Counted from the first letter of the stretch, positions 11,555 to 21,638 are shown. The stretch is DNA of 64,000 bases from Thalassospira xianhensis MCCC 1A02616 (GCF_003326475.1 NZ_JPWA01000004.1:62001-126000), one strand, 5' to 3'. Notes: generated by a model from the letters alone, not told the origin. Numbers and translations: made by a program.

Positions 11555-12589
11555 ATGTCGACTGAATATGACCTGAAGCCAATCCTGGCCAAAGTCGCAA
11601 ATGGCGAAAAACTGAACGAGGAACAGGCCGAACAGGCCTTCGACGTTCTGATGTCCGGTCAGGCAACGCCGTCTCAGATGGGGGCTTTCCTTATGGCACT
11701 GCGGCTGCGCGGGGAAACGGTCGATGAAATCACCGGGGCGGCGCGCGTCATGCGATCCAAGGCGACCGGCATTGTCGCCCCGCCCAATGCGGTGGATACC
11801 TGCGGCACCGGTGGCGATGGCAGCGGCACCTTCAATATCTCCACCGGGGCAGCAATTGTTGCGGCGGCCTGCGGTGCCATCGTTGCCAAGCACGGCAACC
11901 GCGCGGCGTCGTCAAAATCGGGATCGGCCGATGTCCTGCTGGCGCTTGGCGTCAATCTTGATGCCGATATGGCGCTTCTCGAAAAGGCGCTAAAGGAGAT
12001 CAATCTGTGCTTCATGATGGCAACGCGCCATCACTCGGCGGTGCGTCACGTGATGCCGACCCGCGTTGAAATGGGCACGCGCACGATCTTTAACCTTCTG
12101 GGACCGCTGGCCAACCCGGCCAAAACCAAACGCCAGGTCATGGGCGTTTTCGCCCGTGAATGGGTCGAACCGATTGCCAATGTGCTGAACCGCCTGGGTT
12201 CGGAACATGCGTGGGTTGTCTATGGTCATAGCGGCCTTGACGAAATTTCGACGACCGGCCCGACCTTTGTTGCCGAAGTCAAAAACGGCAAGGTCACGAC
12301 CTTTGAAATTAATCCCGAAGATTACGGTCTTGAAATCGTCACTCTTGATGCGCTTAAAGGCGGCGACGCCCAAACCAACGCGCAGGCCATTCTTGATCTT
12401 CTTGCCGGTAAAAAAAGCGCCTATCGCGATATCGTTCTTCTGAATGCCGCGGCGGCACTTGTCGTTACCGACATCGCAAGCGACCTTGCCGATGGCATCG
12501 CAAAGGCACGGGTAGCAATCGATTCCGGCAAAGCCGCAGAAACCCTGCAGGCACTTGTCAGCATTTCCAATCAGGGGACCGCAGCGTGA
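11555..12589 (+). CDS. trpD: Anthranilate phosphoribosyltransferase
   Basis: Transfers phosphoribosyl from PRPP to anthranilate, the second step of tryptophan synthesis. 344 residues with the N-terminal helical domain ([31 protein letters not shown]) and the PRPP-binding loop [17 protein letters not shown] at about 78-94, then [21 protein letters not shown] and the [22 protein letters not shown] block. CGAGG precedes the ATG. Its last bases overlap the trpC start (GTGA), indicating translational coupling. Confidence 0.96.
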   Translation: MSTEYDLKPILAKVANGEKLNEEQAEQAFDVLMSGQATPSQMGAFLMALRLRGETVDEITGAARVMRSKATGIVAPPNAVDTCGTGGDGSGTFNISTGAAIVAAACGAIVAKHGNRAASSKSGSADVLLALGVNLDADMALLEKALKEINLCFMMATRHHSAVRHVMPTRVEMGTRTIFNLLGPLANPAKTKRQVMGVFAREWVEPIANVLNRLGSEHAWVVYGHSGLDEISTTGPTFVAEVKNGKVTTFEINPEDYGLEIVTLDALKGGDAQTNAQAILDLLAGKKSAYRDIVLLNAAAALVVTDIASDLADGIAKARVAIDSGKAAETLQALVSISNQGTAA

Positions 12590-13383
12590 GCGACGTACTC
12601 GAACGCATCTGTAACGACAAACGCGACCATATCGCCGCCTGCAAGGCGCGAAAGTCGCTTGCCGACCTCGAAACCGCCGCCAAATCGCAATCCGCCCCGC
12701 GCGGCTTCATCAAGGCGCTTGAAACATCGGTTGCCAATGGCCGGTACGGCCTGATTGCCGAAATTAAAAAGGCATCCCCGTCCAAGGGCCTGATCCGCCC
12801 CGATTTCAATCCGCCCGTTCTGGCACAGGCCTATAAGGCTGGCGGTGCGAGCTGCCTGTCGGTCCTGACCGACATCCCCTATTTCCAGGGCGATGACAGC
12901 TATCTGATCGCGGCACGTGCCGCGGTTGACCTGCCAGTGCTGCGCAAGGATTTCATGCTTGATCCCTATCAGGTGACCGAAGCCCGGGCCCTTGGTGCCG
13001 ATTGTATCCTTCTGATCATGGCCGCTCTCGAAGATGCTCAGGCCGCAGAGCTTGAAGACGCCGCAAACAGCCTTGGCATGGATGTCCTGATTGAAGTGCA
13101 CAATGCACCGGAACTTGAACGTGCCCTGAAACTGAAATCAAAGCTGCTTGGCGTTAACAACCGCAATCTGAAAACGCTCGAAGTCTCCCTGACCACAACC
13201 GAAGAACTGGCCGACATGGTTGATGACAGTCGGATGCTGGTCGCCGAAAGTGGCCTATTCACCCACAATGACCTCGACCGCATGGCAAAGGTCGGCGCGC
13301 AATGCTTCCTGATCGGCGAAAGCCTGATGCGCCAGGATGACGTCACCGCCGCCACCCGCAACATTCTCGGCCTCGCGGCCTGA
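12586..13383 (+). CDS. trpC: Indole-3-glycerol phosphate synthase
   Basis: Ring-closing decarboxylase that makes indole-3-glycerol phosphate. 265-residue TIM barrel with the catalytic lysine segment [16 protein letters not shown] (about 55-70), [32 protein letters not shown] and [14 protein letters not shown]. It is a stand-alone enzyme with no fused TrpF domain. Translation begins at GTG 12586, which overlaps the trpD stop in GTGA. trpF, trpB and trpA are not in the window. Confidence 0.95.
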   Translation: MSDVLERICNDKRDHIAACKARKSLADLETAAKSQSAPRGFIKALETSVANGRYGLIAEIKKASPSKGLIRPDFNPPVLAQAYKAGGASCLSVLTDIPYFQGDDSYLIAARAAVDLPVLRKDFMLDPYQVTEARALGADCILLIMAALEDAQAAELEDAANSLGMDVLIEVHNAPELERALKLKSKLLGVNNRNLKTLEVSLTTTEELADMVDDSRMLVAESGLFTHNDLDRMAKVGAQCFLIGESLMRQDDVTAATRNILGLAA

Positions 13384-13403
13384 CACCCGAACAAGATACA
13401 GGC

Positions 13404-13883
13404 ATGGCAGACAAACTTTCGCATATCGACGCCGCCGGTAATGCCGTCATGGTCGACATTTCGGCCAAGAGCGATACCGCACGTGTCGCCATCGCAAAGG
13501 GTCGTGTCCTGATGTCGGCGGAAACAGCACGTCTGATCGCGGAACGCGGCCATAAAAAGGGCGACGTTCTTGGCATCGCCCAGCTTGCCGGGATCATGGG
13601 GGCCAAGAAAACCCCCGACCTGATCCCGCTATGCCATCCCCTGCCCCTGACCTCGGTCGAAGTCACCTTGGAACTGGCAACCGATACCGATGCGGTCGAT
13701 ATTGTCGCAATCTGCAAGACCACCGGGAAAACCGGCGTCGAAATGGAAGCCCTGACCGCCGTTTCTATTACCGCACTGACCGTATTTGACATGTGCAAGG
13801 CCGTCGACAAGGCCATGCGGATTACCGATATCCGCGTCGTCCATAAGGAAGGCGGTAAATCGGGTCTTTTCACCGCCGACTGA
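13404..13883 (+). CDS. moaC: Cyclic pyranopterin monophosphate synthase
   Basis: Molybdenum cofactor synthesis: with MoaA it converts GTP to cyclic pyranopterin monophosphate. 159 residues with the family signatures AETARLIAERGHKKGDVLG, LIPLCHPLPLTSV (about 73-85), KTTGKTGVEMEALTAVS and DKAMRITDIRVVHKEGGKSG. It starts 20 nt after trpC and is probably the last gene of the trpGDC transcript. Many alphaproteobacteria have moeA between moaC and lexA; here lexA follows directly, after a 147-nt regulatory gap. Confidence 0.96.
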   Translation: MADKLSHIDAAGNAVMVDISAKSDTARVAIAKGRVLMSAETARLIAERGHKKGDVLGIAQLAGIMGAKKTPDLIPLCHPLPLTSVEVTLELATDTDAVDIVAICKTTGKTGVEMEALTAVSITALTVFDMCKAVDKAMRITDIRVVHKEGGKSGLFTAD

Positions 13884-13957
13884 CCCCCGAAAGTACCGGA
13901 ATTTCGTTTCTTGACCGAAAGAATGCCCTTAAACAGCGATTTTTCGGCTTGTGGTGC

Positions 13958-13986
13958 TTGACGAACTGCAAGAACCAAAGTAGAAC
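13958..13986 (+). promoter_or_regulatory. lexA promoter
   Basis: TTGACG (13958-13963), a 17-nt spacer, and TAGAAC (13981-13986) form a reasonable sigma-70 promoter 44 nt before the lexA ATG. The SOS box overlaps its spacer and -10. Confidence 0.6.
13972..13986 (+). promoter_or_regulatory. SOS box (LexA operator) of lexA
   Basis: GAACCAAAGTAGAAC fits the alphaproteobacterial LexA operator GAAC-N7-GAAC exactly, and it covers the -10 of the lexA promoter. LexA bound here would block RNA polymerase, giving the autoregulation usual for this gene. A further GAAC lies at 13963-13966, at a non-canonical distance. Confidence 0.8.
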
Positions 13987-14030
13987 ATTCATGTATTCGG
14001 TTTGTTCTTATTACTGGTTCGGGAAAAATC

Positions 14031-14738
14031 ATGCTGACGCGCAAGCAATACGAATTGCTGGTCTATATCGATAATTACCTCCGCGATCATGGCATCTCGC
14101 CCTCCTTTGACGAGATGAAAGAAGCCCTGAACCTGAAATCCAAATCCGGCATTCATCGCCTGATTACCGGGCTTGAGGAACGAGGTTTCATCCGCCGCCT
14201 CGCCCATCGGGCCCGCGCGCTCGAAGTCCTGCGTCTTCCCGATAATAACGATGACGATGCGGCGGAAACCCCAACCAATGTGACATCCATCGCAACTGCG
14301 CGAAAGGCCGCTCACCGGCCGGCAACCGTGCCCTCGGCCTTCTCGGACTCTGGTGAATCCGTCTCCCTGCCGCTGTTTGGCCGGATCGCGGCCGGTACAC
14401 CGATCGAAGCCCTTCGCGATCAAACCACAATGGTGCAGGTTCCCGCCGCCCTTTTGGGGACCGGCGACCACTACGCGCTTGAGGTTTCCGGTGATTCGAT
14501 GATCGATGCCGGCATCCTTGATGGCGACACGGTTCTGATCCAGCGCTGCGAGCAGGCCAATGATGGTACCATCGTCGTGGCACTGGTTGACGACGCCGAA
14601 GCCACCCTGAAACGTCTGAAACGCGGTCGCGGCGAAGTTCTGCTTGAACCGGCCAATGCGCGTTATGAAACACGCGCCCTGTCGCCGGACCGTGTCCGCA
14701 TTCAGGGACGCCTGATCGGCCTGCTGCGCCAATACTGA
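14031..14738 (+). CDS. lexA: LexA repressor (SOS regulator, autoprotease)
   Basis: 235 residues. An N-terminal winged helix domain (1-65; [49 protein letters not shown]) binds operators. A long linker (about 70-110) follows, then the S24 autoprotease domain: the cleavage site Ala121-Gly122 in IAAGTPIEA, nucleophile Ser156 in GDSMIDAGI and general base Lys194 in ATLKRLKR. All self-cleavage residues are intact. Single-gene unit with its own SOS-controlled promoter, ending at a bidirectional terminator shared with comEC. Confidence 0.96.
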   Translation: MLTRKQYELLVYIDNYLRDHGISPSFDEMKEALNLKSKSGIHRLITGLEERGFIRRLAHRARALEVLRLPDNNDDDAAETPTNVTSIATARKAAHRPATVPSAFSDSGESVSLPLFGRIAAGTPIEALRDQTTMVQVPAALLGTGDHYALEVSGDSMIDAGILDGDTVLIQRCEQANDGTIVVALVDDAEATLKRLKRGRGEVLLEPANARYETRALSPDRVRIQGRLIGLLRQY

Positions 14739-14763
14739 TCAGACAAGTACCAACAAACCTGAA

Positions 14764-14797
14764 AACGCCGTCAGCCCGTCTGGCGGCGTTTTTATTT
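14764..14797. terminator. Bidirectional terminator between lexA and comEC
   Basis: Stem AACGCCGTCAG / CTGGCGGCGTT (14764-14774 with 14780-14790) with a 5-nt loop and one G-T pair. Plus-strand read-out ends in TTTTATTT, minus-strand read-out in TTTTCAGG. It serves lexA and the convergent comEC, whose stop codon lies inside the T run. Confidence 0.85.
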
Positions 14798-16957
14798 GAT
14801 CACTCTGCCCCCGATAGTGATCCACGGCCAGGTGCCGGACGTTTCACGCACGGTTTCAATCACCGGAGCACTCCCCGGCCGCAGGGAAACCGATACACCG
14901 CCCTGCCACCACAGCCGGTCATCATCGATGACGGTCACATACGGCGTACAGATATCACGCGGCATATCGCGTTTCAGGCTGATGATCATATCGGCATGGC
15001 GGCACGCATAGAACGGATTGGCAAAATCATTGGCAACAATCACCCGCTGTTCCCCGACCATCGCAGAACAAACCGCAGCATCGCATTTCTCGATAATCTG
15101 ATCGGCATCATGATCGGCAATGCCAAACCGCGCCATCCAGACCGATTGCTGAAAATCCGATATGCCTTCGGGCAGGATAAGTCTGTTTTGCTGCCGGTCC
15201 CGGATTGCCCAGCTTTCCTGATCGCCCGAAACCAGAATATCCGCCGGGTGATACAGGATTTGTGCCGTAATCGCCACGCATAGCGGAATAGCAGCCAAGC
15301 GGGCAATCGCGCTCCCCCGCCAGACCAGCCACCAGGCAATCGCCATCATGATACCGATGGCAAATACTGCACTGAACTGCTCGACATGCCAAAGGCCCCA
15401 CGCCTGATCAGCGGCAAGGCCTGCGGTTTCAATCAGCAAGGTCAAACCGGGCTTCATCAGCCACAAGGGCAATGCTCCGGCCCCGAACGGCATCAGAACA
15501 AGCGTCGCCACAATCAGCGGCATCACCCAAAACGCCATGACAGGAATGGCAATCAGGTTGGACACGATCCCGATCATTGAAATCCGTCCGAAATGAAACC
15601 CGATGATCGGCGCGGTCACCGCCGTAACCAGCAACCCGGTCATCACCAGCCCGGCAAAAAACAGCCAAAGCCGGAGGGCCCACGATCGGTCGCCTGATGC
15701 CTCAAACCATTGCCTGCCCGGCCCATCGTAAAACGCCACCAGCACCGATACCGCGGCAAATGAAAGCTGAAAGCTTGGCCCCAATACCGCATCGGGCCGC
15801 AGGATCAAAACAACAAGGGCCGCAATCGCCACCAGCCGTAGCGATATCGCCCGTCGATCAAGCAACAGCGCCGCCCAGACAATCGTCAGGGTGATAAAGG
15901 CGCGCTGCGTCGGCACACTGGCCCCCGACAGGCCGAGATAAATCACGGCGGATGCCATCGCGCCGATGGCTGCCCATTTCTTGATAGGAAACCGCAACGC
16001 AACGGCGGGAATTGCCGCTAGGCCAAACCGCAGGAAAAAGAACACCGTCCCGCTTAAAAGTCCCATATGCAGACCAGAAATCGCCAGCAGATGCGCAAGC
16101 CCCGATTTGCGCAGATCATCCGCCGTCTCTTCGCCGACATCACCGCGTTCGCCAACAATCAACGCCTTGGCAATTCCGGATTCAGGCCACGTAAGAACTC
16201 GGTCGATTTCCCCCATAATCGCAAGGCGCAAATATTCGATCCGTTCTGATAACGGTTGCAGAAAGCCCGCATCCGCGGCCTTTGCCACACGGTATTGATG
16301 GCCAAAAACAAAACCGGTCGCCCCGATCCCGTCCAGATACAAACCGCGTGAAAAATCCGGATCCCCTGGCACGGACGCCGCGCGCAACGGAAACAGCCGC
16401 GCGTTGGCAACAATCCGGTCCCCGACCGCAAGTCCATCCCCACCCGGCAGGCTCAATCGCACCTTCCAGTCAAACGCCCGGTCCTCAAGCCCCGCGATCC
16501 GGGTCGGCACCACGGTCATGCGCATCCGCCCGCCGCGCGGCTCCAGAAGCGTGATGTCGCCCTCGATCTCCGTCATGTAAAGCGTCTTGGTCAGAAGCTT
16601 TGACGGCGCCATTTCAAGATGTATAGACGTGATCAGCAACCCGCTGCAAAAGCCGGTCATTAGCAAAATGACAAAGAATGGCAAAATCCAGCGCCGCGAA
16701 ATCCACAATCCCGACAGCAAAAGAATCACTGCAAGCCCGGTTTGCTCGACCGTCAAACGCGCTGGAAGTGAAAAATACGCCCCACATCCCAACCCGAAGA
16801 ATATAACCGTGCACAGGATCCAGGAATTTCTGCACACGGCCAATAACAATCCAGTTTGCGAAATTAATCTCGCAACATATTGATTTTTATTAATTCCATT
16901 GCGACTTATTCGACGAATGTACAATAGCCTGCCCGGCATACAGTTTCTATCTATCAT
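14792..16957 (-). CDS. comEC: ComEC/Rec2 family DNA-uptake channel protein
   Basis: 721-residue polytopic membrane protein. An N-terminal DUF4131-type part (about 45-240, with IVANARLFPLRAASVPGDPDFSRGLYLDGIGATGFV) is followed by the Competence channel domain (about 255-520) carrying ALIVGERGDVGEE, GLAHLLAISGLHMGLLSG and GASVPTQRAFIT. The metallo-beta-lactamase-like C-terminal domain of Bacillus ComEC is missing; only a roughly 130-residue extracytoplasmic tail remains, as in many alphaproteobacterial homologues. The family moves single-stranded DNA across the inner membrane, but whether this strain is competent cannot be seen. The start is uncertain: no good ribosome binding site precedes 16957, and ATG 16939 is an alternative. 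Divergent from gltX. Confidence 0.88.
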   Translation of the reverse strand: MIDRNCMPGRLLYIRRISRNGINKNQYVARLISQTGLLLAVCRNSWILCTVIFFGLGCGAYFSLPARLTVEQTGLAVILLLSGLWISRRWILPFFVILLMTGFCSGLLITSIHLEMAPSKLLTKTLYMTEIEGDITLLEPRGGRMRMTVVPTRIAGLEDRAFDWKVRLSLPGGDGLAVGDRIVANARLFPLRAASVPGDPDFSRGLYLDGIGATGFVFGHQYRVAKAADAGFLQPLSERIEYLRLAIMGEIDRVLTWPESGIAKALIVGERGDVGEETADDLRKSGLAHLLAISGLHMGLLSGTVFFFLRFGLAAIPAVALRFPIKKWAAIGAMASAVIYLGLSGASVPTQRAFITLTIVWAALLLDRRAISLRLVAIAALVVLILRPDAVLGPSFQLSFAAVSVLVAFYDGPGRQWFEASGDRSWALRLWLFFAGLVMTGLLVTAVTAPIIGFHFGRISMIGIVSNLIAIPVMAFWVMPLIVATLVLMPFGAGALPLWLMKPGLTLLIETAGLAADQAWGLWHVEQFSAVFAIGIMMAIAWWLVWRGSAIARLAAIPLCVAITAQILYHPADILVSGDQESWAIRDRQQNRLILPEGISDFQQSVWMARFGIADHDADQIIEKCDAAVCSAMVGEQRVIVANDFANPFYACRHADMIISLKRDMPRDICTPYVTVIDDDRLWWQGGVSVSLRPGSAPVIETVRETSGTWPWITIGGRVIK

Positions 16958-16965
16958 CGGCTGTG

Positions 16966-16994
16966 GTGCAACACCGCCGCATATGTGTTATAGC
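16966..16994 (+). promoter_or_regulatory. Possible extended -10 promoter of gltX
   Basis: TGT-TATAGC (16986-16994) is an extended -10 element, with a weak -35 (GTGCAA, 16966-16971) 17 nt upstream. It lies about 57 nt before the gltX ATG. Confidence 0.35.
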
Positions 16995-17050
16995 GTGCAC
17001 GCCAAAAGTCATTACGACAAGCAACAACATCCAGCCAACGGATAGAGTGA

Positions 17051-18460
17051 ATGACGGTTGTTACCCGTTTTGCCCCGTCTCCGACCGGGTTTCTGCATAT
17101 CGGCGGCGCACGCACCGCCCTTTATAACTGGCTTTATGCCAAACACACCGGCGGCAAATTCCTGCTGCGCATCGAAGACACTGACCGGGAACGTTCAACC
17201 CCCGAAGCCGTTGAAGCCATTTTTGACGGGCTGAACTGGCTAGGCTTGACCGCAGACGAAGAACCGACCTTCCAGTTCGCCCGTCGCGACCGCCATGCCG
17301 AAGTCGCCCACGAACTGATCAAGGCCGGCAAAGCCTATTATTGCTATTGCTCGCAGGAAGAACTTCAGGAAATGCGCGAAAAGGCCCGCGCCGAAGGTCG
17401 CCCAATGAAATATGACGGCACCTGGCGCGACCGCGATGCCTCCGAAGCCCCGGCTGGCGTCAAGCCCGTCGTGCGCCTCAAGGCGCCGCAGGAAGGCGAT
17501 GCGGTAATTTCCGATCAGGTACAGGGCGATGTGCGCGTTGCCAATGATCAGCTTGACGATTACGTCATTCTGCGCGGCGATGGCACACCGACCTATATGC
17601 TTTCGGTCGTGGTGGATGACCACGATATGGGTATTACCCACGTGATCCGTGGTGATGACCACCTGACCAACGCATTCCGGCAGAAAGCGCTTTATGACGC
17701 CATGGGTTGGGATGTCCCGACCTTTGCCCATATTCCGCTGATCCACGGCCCGGATGGCGCAAAGCTGTCCAAACGCCATGGCGCACTTGGTGTTGATGCC
17801 TATCGCGATGAAATGGGTTTCCTGCCCGAAGCCGTGAACAACTACCTGCTGCGTCTTGGCTGGGGTCACGGCGACGAGGAAATCATCTCGCAGGATCAGG
17901 CCATCGAATGGTTTGACATCAAAGATGTTGGCAAGGGTGCGGCACGCTTCGACTTTGCCAAGCTGACCAACCTGAATGGCGTTTATCTGCGTCAGGCAGA
18001 TGATACCCGCCTTGCAAACGACATTGCGCCGCTGATCGCAAAACAGATTGGCGTCGATGCAATTGACGCAGCGCAAAAAGAAATCTTGATCAAAGGCATG
18101 TCAGGGCTTAAAGAAAGAGCCAAGACACTCATCGAGCTCGCCGACTCTTCGGCCTTCTACGTTACAGACGGCGTCACGTCGTTTAACGAGAAAGCTCAGT
18201 CCCTGATTGATAGCGCCCCCGAAGGCCTGTTTGCCGAACTGGCAAAGGAACTCGACGCGCTTGAAAACTGGACCGAAGAGAACGTTGACGCAAGCGTTCG
18301 CAACATTGCCGAAAAACTCGATCAGAAGCTCGGCAAAGTCGCGCAGCCCTTGCGGGCCGTGCTCACCGGTTCCAACTCATCGCCTGGCATCTTCGAAGTA
18401 ATGATCGTGCTTGGCAAATCCCAAACGCTGAAACGCATCCGCAAATTCGATGCCCAATAA
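17051..18460 (+). CDS. gltX: Glutamyl-tRNA synthetase
   Basis: Class I aminoacyl-tRNA synthetase charging tRNA-Glu. 469 residues: catalytic Rossmann domain with [19 protein letters not shown] (HIGH-type motif at 16-19) and the KMSKS-type loop KLSKRHG at about 238-244, then the helical anticodon-binding domain from about 300. Alphaproteobacteria often carry two GltX paralogues with different tRNA preferences; which type this is cannot be settled by reading. Divergent from comEC with a short 93-nt spacer; gltA follows on the same strand with its own promoter. Confidence 0.95.
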   Translation: MTVVTRFAPSPTGFLHIGGARTALYNWLYAKHTGGKFLLRIEDTDRERSTPEAVEAIFDGLNWLGLTADEEPTFQFARRDRHAEVAHELIKAGKAYYCYCSQEELQEMREKARAEGRPMKYDGTWRDRDASEAPAGVKPVVRLKAPQEGDAVISDQVQGDVRVANDQLDDYVILRGDGTPTYMLSVVVDDHDMGITHVIRGDDHLTNAFRQKALYDAMGWDVPTFAHIPLIHGPDGAKLSKRHGALGVDAYRDEMGFLPEAVNNYLLRLGWGHGDEEIISQDQAIEWFDIKDVGKGAARFDFAKLTNLNGVYLRQADDTRLANDIAPLIAKQIGVDAIDAAQKEILIKGMSGLKERAKTLIELADSSAFYVTDGVTSFNEKAQSLIDSAPEGLFAELAKELDALENWTEENVDASVRNIAEKLDQKLGKVAQPLRAVLTGSNSSPGIFEVMIVLGKSQTLKRIRKFDAQ

Positions 18461-18491
18461 CAGCGTAAAATAAAAAACTTAAACACTGAAT

Positions 18492-18520
18492 TTGCGCTTT
18501 GTGCGCCGCAGCACTATGCT
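18492..18520 (+). promoter_or_regulatory. Predicted sigma-70 promoter of gltA
   Basis: TTGCGC (18492-18497), 17-nt spacer, TATGCT (18515-18520), about 50 nt before the gltA start, in an AT-rich stretch after the gltX stop. Confidence 0.5.
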
Positions 18521-18570
18521 GCACACAACTTGAAAACCGTGTTCGTTCAAACAGGGAAGGAAAAATAGTC

Positions 18571-19878
18571 ATGGCTCAGAATTCCAAGACTTCCCACACC
18601 GTGACACTGACCGACAATGCCACTGGCAAGTCGATCGAATTACCGGTGATCGAGGGTAGCGTTGGTCCGTCTGTAATCGACATTCGGAAACTCTACGCCG
18701 ATACCGGATATTTCACCTATGACCCGGGTTTTACCTCGACCGGCTCCTGCCAGTCCGAGCTGACCTATATTGACGGCGACGTCGGCATTCTGCGTCACCG
18801 CGGCTATGCCATCGACGAACTTGCCGAACAATCCGATTTCCTCGAAGTTTGCTATTTGCTGATTTACGGCGATCTGCCGAACGCAAAAGACAAGGCGCAA
18901 TTTGAAAATGACATCACCATGCACACCATGGTGCATGAACAGATGCGCAATTTCTATAACGGTTTCCGCCGCGACGCCCACCCGATGGCTATCATGTGCG
19001 GTGTGGTTGGCGCGATGTCCGCTTTCTATCATGACAGCACCGACATCAACGATCCGAACCAGCGTCTGATCTCGGCCTATCGCCTGATCGCGAAAATGCC
19101 GACCATCGCTGCGATGGCGTACAAATACTCGATCGGTCAGCCGTTCCGTTATCCGAACAACAAACTCGGCTACGCAGAAAACTTCCTGCAGATGATGTTC
19201 GGCAACCCGTGCGAAGAATATGAAGTCAATCCGGTTCTTGCACGCGCAATGGATCGTATCCTGATCCTTCATGCCGACCACGAACAGAACGCATCGACCT
19301 CGACCGTTCGTCTGGCCGGTTCTTCGGGTGCAAATCCGTTTGCATGTATCGCTGCCGGTATTGCATCCCTCTGGGGTCCGGCACATGGCGGTGCGAACGA
19401 AGCCGTTCTTAAAATGCTGAACGAAATCGGCGATGTGAAAAACATTCCGGAATTCGTCAACAAGGCAAAAGACAAGAACGATCCGTTCCGTCTGATGGGC
19501 TTTGGTCACCGCGTTTACAAAAACTACGATCCGCGCGCCAAAGTCATGCAGGAAACCTGCCACGAAGTTCTCAAGGAACTGAACGTACAGGACCCGCTGC
19601 TTGACGTTGCACAGGAACTCGAACGCATCGCACGCGAAGACGAGTACTTCATCGAGAAGAAACTCTATCCGAACGTCGATTTCTATTCGGGCATCATCTT
19701 CAAGGCGATGGGCATCCCAGAAAGCATGTTCACCGTGCTGTTCGCAGTTGCCCGCACCGTCGGCTGGATTGCCCAGTGGAAAGAAATGATCGAAGATCCG
19801 TCGCAGAAAATCGGCCGTCCGCGACAGCTGTTCACCGGTGTTTCCGAACGTCCGTTCGTTCCGGTCAACAAGCGTTAA
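18571..19878 (+). CDS. gltA: Citrate synthase (type II, hexameric)
   Basis: Condenses acetyl-CoA and oxaloacetate to citrate, the entry step of the TCA cycle. 435 residues from ATG 18571 ([11 protein letters not shown]), preceded by AGGGAAGGA; the frame is open upstream to 18499 but that part has no ribosome binding site. N-terminal beta-strand domain ([19 protein letters not shown]) typical of the Gram-negative type, then [42 protein letters not shown] (substrate His), [13 protein letters not shown] (catalytic His) and [16 protein letters not shown] (catalytic Asp region further on). Codon use looks highly biased, as expected for an abundant enzyme. Confidence 0.97.
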   Translation: MAQNSKTSHTVTLTDNATGKSIELPVIEGSVGPSVIDIRKLYADTGYFTYDPGFTSTGSCQSELTYIDGDVGILRHRGYAIDELAEQSDFLEVCYLLIYGDLPNAKDKAQFENDITMHTMVHEQMRNFYNGFRRDAHPMAIMCGVVGAMSAFYHDSTDINDPNQRLISAYRLIAKMPTIAAMAYKYSIGQPFRYPNNKLGYAENFLQMMFGNPCEEYEVNPVLARAMDRILILHADHEQNASTSTVRLAGSSGANPFACIAAGIASLWGPAHGGANEAVLKMLNEIGDVKNIPEFVNKAKDKNDPFRLMGFGHRVYKNYDPRAKVMQETCHEVLKELNVQDPLLDVAQELERIAREDEYFIEKKLYPNVDFYSGIIFKAMGIPESMFTVLFAVARTVGWIAQWKEMIEDPSQKIGRPRQLFTGVSERPFVPVNKR

Positions 19879-19900
19879 TCCGCACGACGACAGATACAGA

Positions 19901-19927
19901 AAAGGCCCGGAATTTTCCGGGCCTTTT
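19901..19927. terminator. Bidirectional terminator between gltA and gloA
   Basis: Stem AAAGGCCCGG / CCGGGCCTTT with loop AATTTT, followed by TTTTTGC on the plus strand and TTTTCTG on the minus strand. It ends gltA and the long minus-strand pyrH-gloA unit. Confidence 0.9.
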
Positions 19928-19953
19928 TGCTTTTTGATCAACCGGTTACGGCA

Positions 19954-20394
19954 TTACCAGGAACCGGTATTTTCCATGCTGGCCCAAGGCTCCGCCGGGG
20001 CAAGGCTCTCGCCCTTTTGCAGGAATTCGATCGAAATACCGTCCGGCGAACGGACAAACGCCATATGACCATCGCGCGGCGGACGGTTGATAGTGACACC
20101 GGCATCCATCAGTTTCTGGCAAAGTGCATAAATGTCATCAACCTCATAGGCAAGGTGGCCAAAATTGCGCCCGCCGGAATAGCTTTCCGGATCCCAGTTA
20201 TAGGTCAGTTCAAGTTCCGGGGCCTTGTTGGCCTTCGCACTGGCTTCATCGGCAGGGGGTGCAAGATAAATCAGGGTGAAACGTCCCTTCTCGCTTTCAA
20301 TGCGCCGGGTTTCTTTCATGCCAAGCAGCTCGCAATAGAAACGCATGGATGCATCAACATCCTCGACACGCACCATGGTGTGCAAATAACGCAT
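19954..20394 (-). CDS. gloA: Lactoylglutathione lyase (glyoxalase I)
   Basis: Detoxifies methylglyoxal by isomerising its glutathione hemithioacetal. 146 residues if it starts at ATG 20394 (MRYLHTMVRVEDVDASMRFY), where family members begin and where GGAG lies 9 nt upstream; ATG 20412 would add MTEPFP. Metal-ligand regions of the two vicinal-oxygen-chelate repeats are visible: LHTMVRV with His, LELTYNWDPESY with Glu, FGHLAYEVDD with His, and GISIEFLQKG with Glu. It lies 47 nt after lpxB (29 nt from the alternative start), and is probably the last gene of the envelope operon. Confidence 0.9.
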   Translation of the reverse strand: MRYLHTMVRVEDVDASMRFYCELLGMKETRRIESEKGRFTLIYLAPPADEASAKANKAPELELTYNWDPESYSGGRNFGHLAYEVDDIYALCQKLMDAGVTINRPPRDGHMAFVRSPDGISIEFLQKGESLAPAEPWASMENTGSW

Positions 20395-20441
20395 TGGAAA
20401 TGGCTCCGTCATTTATTGGGTCAATGAAGCCAAACTATGCG

Positions 20442-21638
20442 TTATTGCGTGGTAATGCCAGCCTTGGCCGATGAATTTTTCTCTATGATTTCAAGGATGA
20501 CGTCCGCGGCCTTTTCGCTGGGCGGGCGGTCACCAAAGCCAAGCATGGTTGTGGCCCTATCGAAACCAACCAACTGCGTGGTCCGGCCTTCGCCGTCTGC
20601 CATCAGCGATTTCAGAACGGGGATAATCCGGTTCGGCGTGCAATCCTGTTGCAGGAATTCCGGTACAAGCTTCGTGCCCAGCACCAGATTGACGATGGTC
20701 ACCGTATCAATCCGCAACAATCGCCGCGCAATCCATGCCGTAATCGGGCTTAACTTATAGCCGATCACATGCGGAACCCCGGTGATCGCCAGTTCAAGCG
20801 ACACCGTTCCGGATGCCGCCAGCGCCGCATGGGACGCGGCAAACGCATCGCGCCTGTCCTGATCCCCGGTGACAACAATCGGCCTTAACGGCCAGTCGGC
20901 AACCGCATCACTCACGACCTGCGCGACCTTGCTCACGGTTGGCACAACAATACGGGCATCGGGGAAATCCTTCGCCAACCGTTCGCAGACTTCACGGAAA
21001 ACCGGCAAAAGGCGGGTGACTTCCGAATTACGACTGCCCGGAAGGACTGACAGTATCTTGCTGTCCGGCGCTATGCCGTGCTGCTCCCGGAACCGCCCGG
21101 CGTCGCCGCCATGTCGCTCCTCGACCGCGGAATGGCCTATAAAGGTGGTCGGAAGCCCGACCTGCTCGAAATAGGGTGGCTCGAACGGCAGCAACGCCAA
21201 CAGATGATCAAGAAAACCGGCAATTTTCTTTGCCCGTCCCGGTCGCCATGCCCAGACAGACGGCGCAACATAATGCACCAGCGGAATGCCCCTGCCTTTC
21301 AGCTTCTTGCCAACCCGAAAGCTAAAATCCGGGGCATCGATGGTGATCACCACATCGGGCTGCTGTTCAATGGCATACTCGGCGGTCTGGCGGATACGTT
21401 TCAACAAATGCGGGATATGCGGCAGGACCTCGGCAAGCCCCATGACGGACATCTCATCCATCGGAAACAGGCTCTCAAGCCCCTCTCCCGTCATGCGCGG
21501 GCCGCCAACACCGATGAAACGGGTTTCGGGGTGACGTGCCCTGATCGCGGCCATCAACCGGCCACCAAGCTGATCCCCGGAGGCCTCACCGGCAACCAGC
21601 ATGATTTTTGGCGACTGTTGGGTCTCCGGCCTAGTCAT
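20442..21638 (-). CDS. lpxB: Lipid-A-disaccharide synthase
   Basis: GT19 glycosyltransferase joining UDP-2,3-diacylglucosamine and lipid X into the lipid A disaccharide at the inner membrane. 398 residues from ATG 21638 (MTRPETQQ). Motifs: IMLVAGEASGDQLGG near the N-terminus, FIGVGGPRMTGEGLESLFPM, HYVAPSVWAWRPGRAKKI, LPGSRNSEVTRLLPVF and the acceptor-domain ASGTVSLELAITGVPHVIGYK. Its start overlaps the lpxI stop by 8 nt; the longer frame from 21695 lies inside lpxI and is rejected. Confidence 0.95.
   Translation of the reverse strand: MTRPETQQSPKIMLVAGEASGDQLGGRLMAAIRARHPETRFIGVGGPRMTGEGLESLFPMDEMSVMGLAEVLPHIPHLLKRIRQTAEYAIEQQPDVVITIDAPDFSFRVGKKLKGRGIPLVHYVAPSVWAWRPGRAKKIAGFLDHLLALLPFEPPYFEQVGLPTTFIGHSAVEERHGGDAGRFREQHGIAPDSKILSVLPGSRNSEVTRLLPVFREVCERLAKDFPDARIVVPTVSKVAQVVSDAVADWPLRPIVVTGDQDRRDAFAASHAALAASGTVSLELAITGVPHVIGYKLSPITAWIARRLLRIDTVTIVNLVLGTKLVPEFLQQDCTPNRIIPVLKSLMADGEGRTTQLVGFDRATTMLGFGDRPPSEKAADVILEIIEKNSSAKAGITTQ

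Noticed and set aside
14005-14022. Second possible LexA half-sites GTTC-N9-GTTC just before the lexA start
   Set aside because: Spacing is 9, not 7, so it does not fit the operator; only the GAAC-N7-GAAC site was kept.
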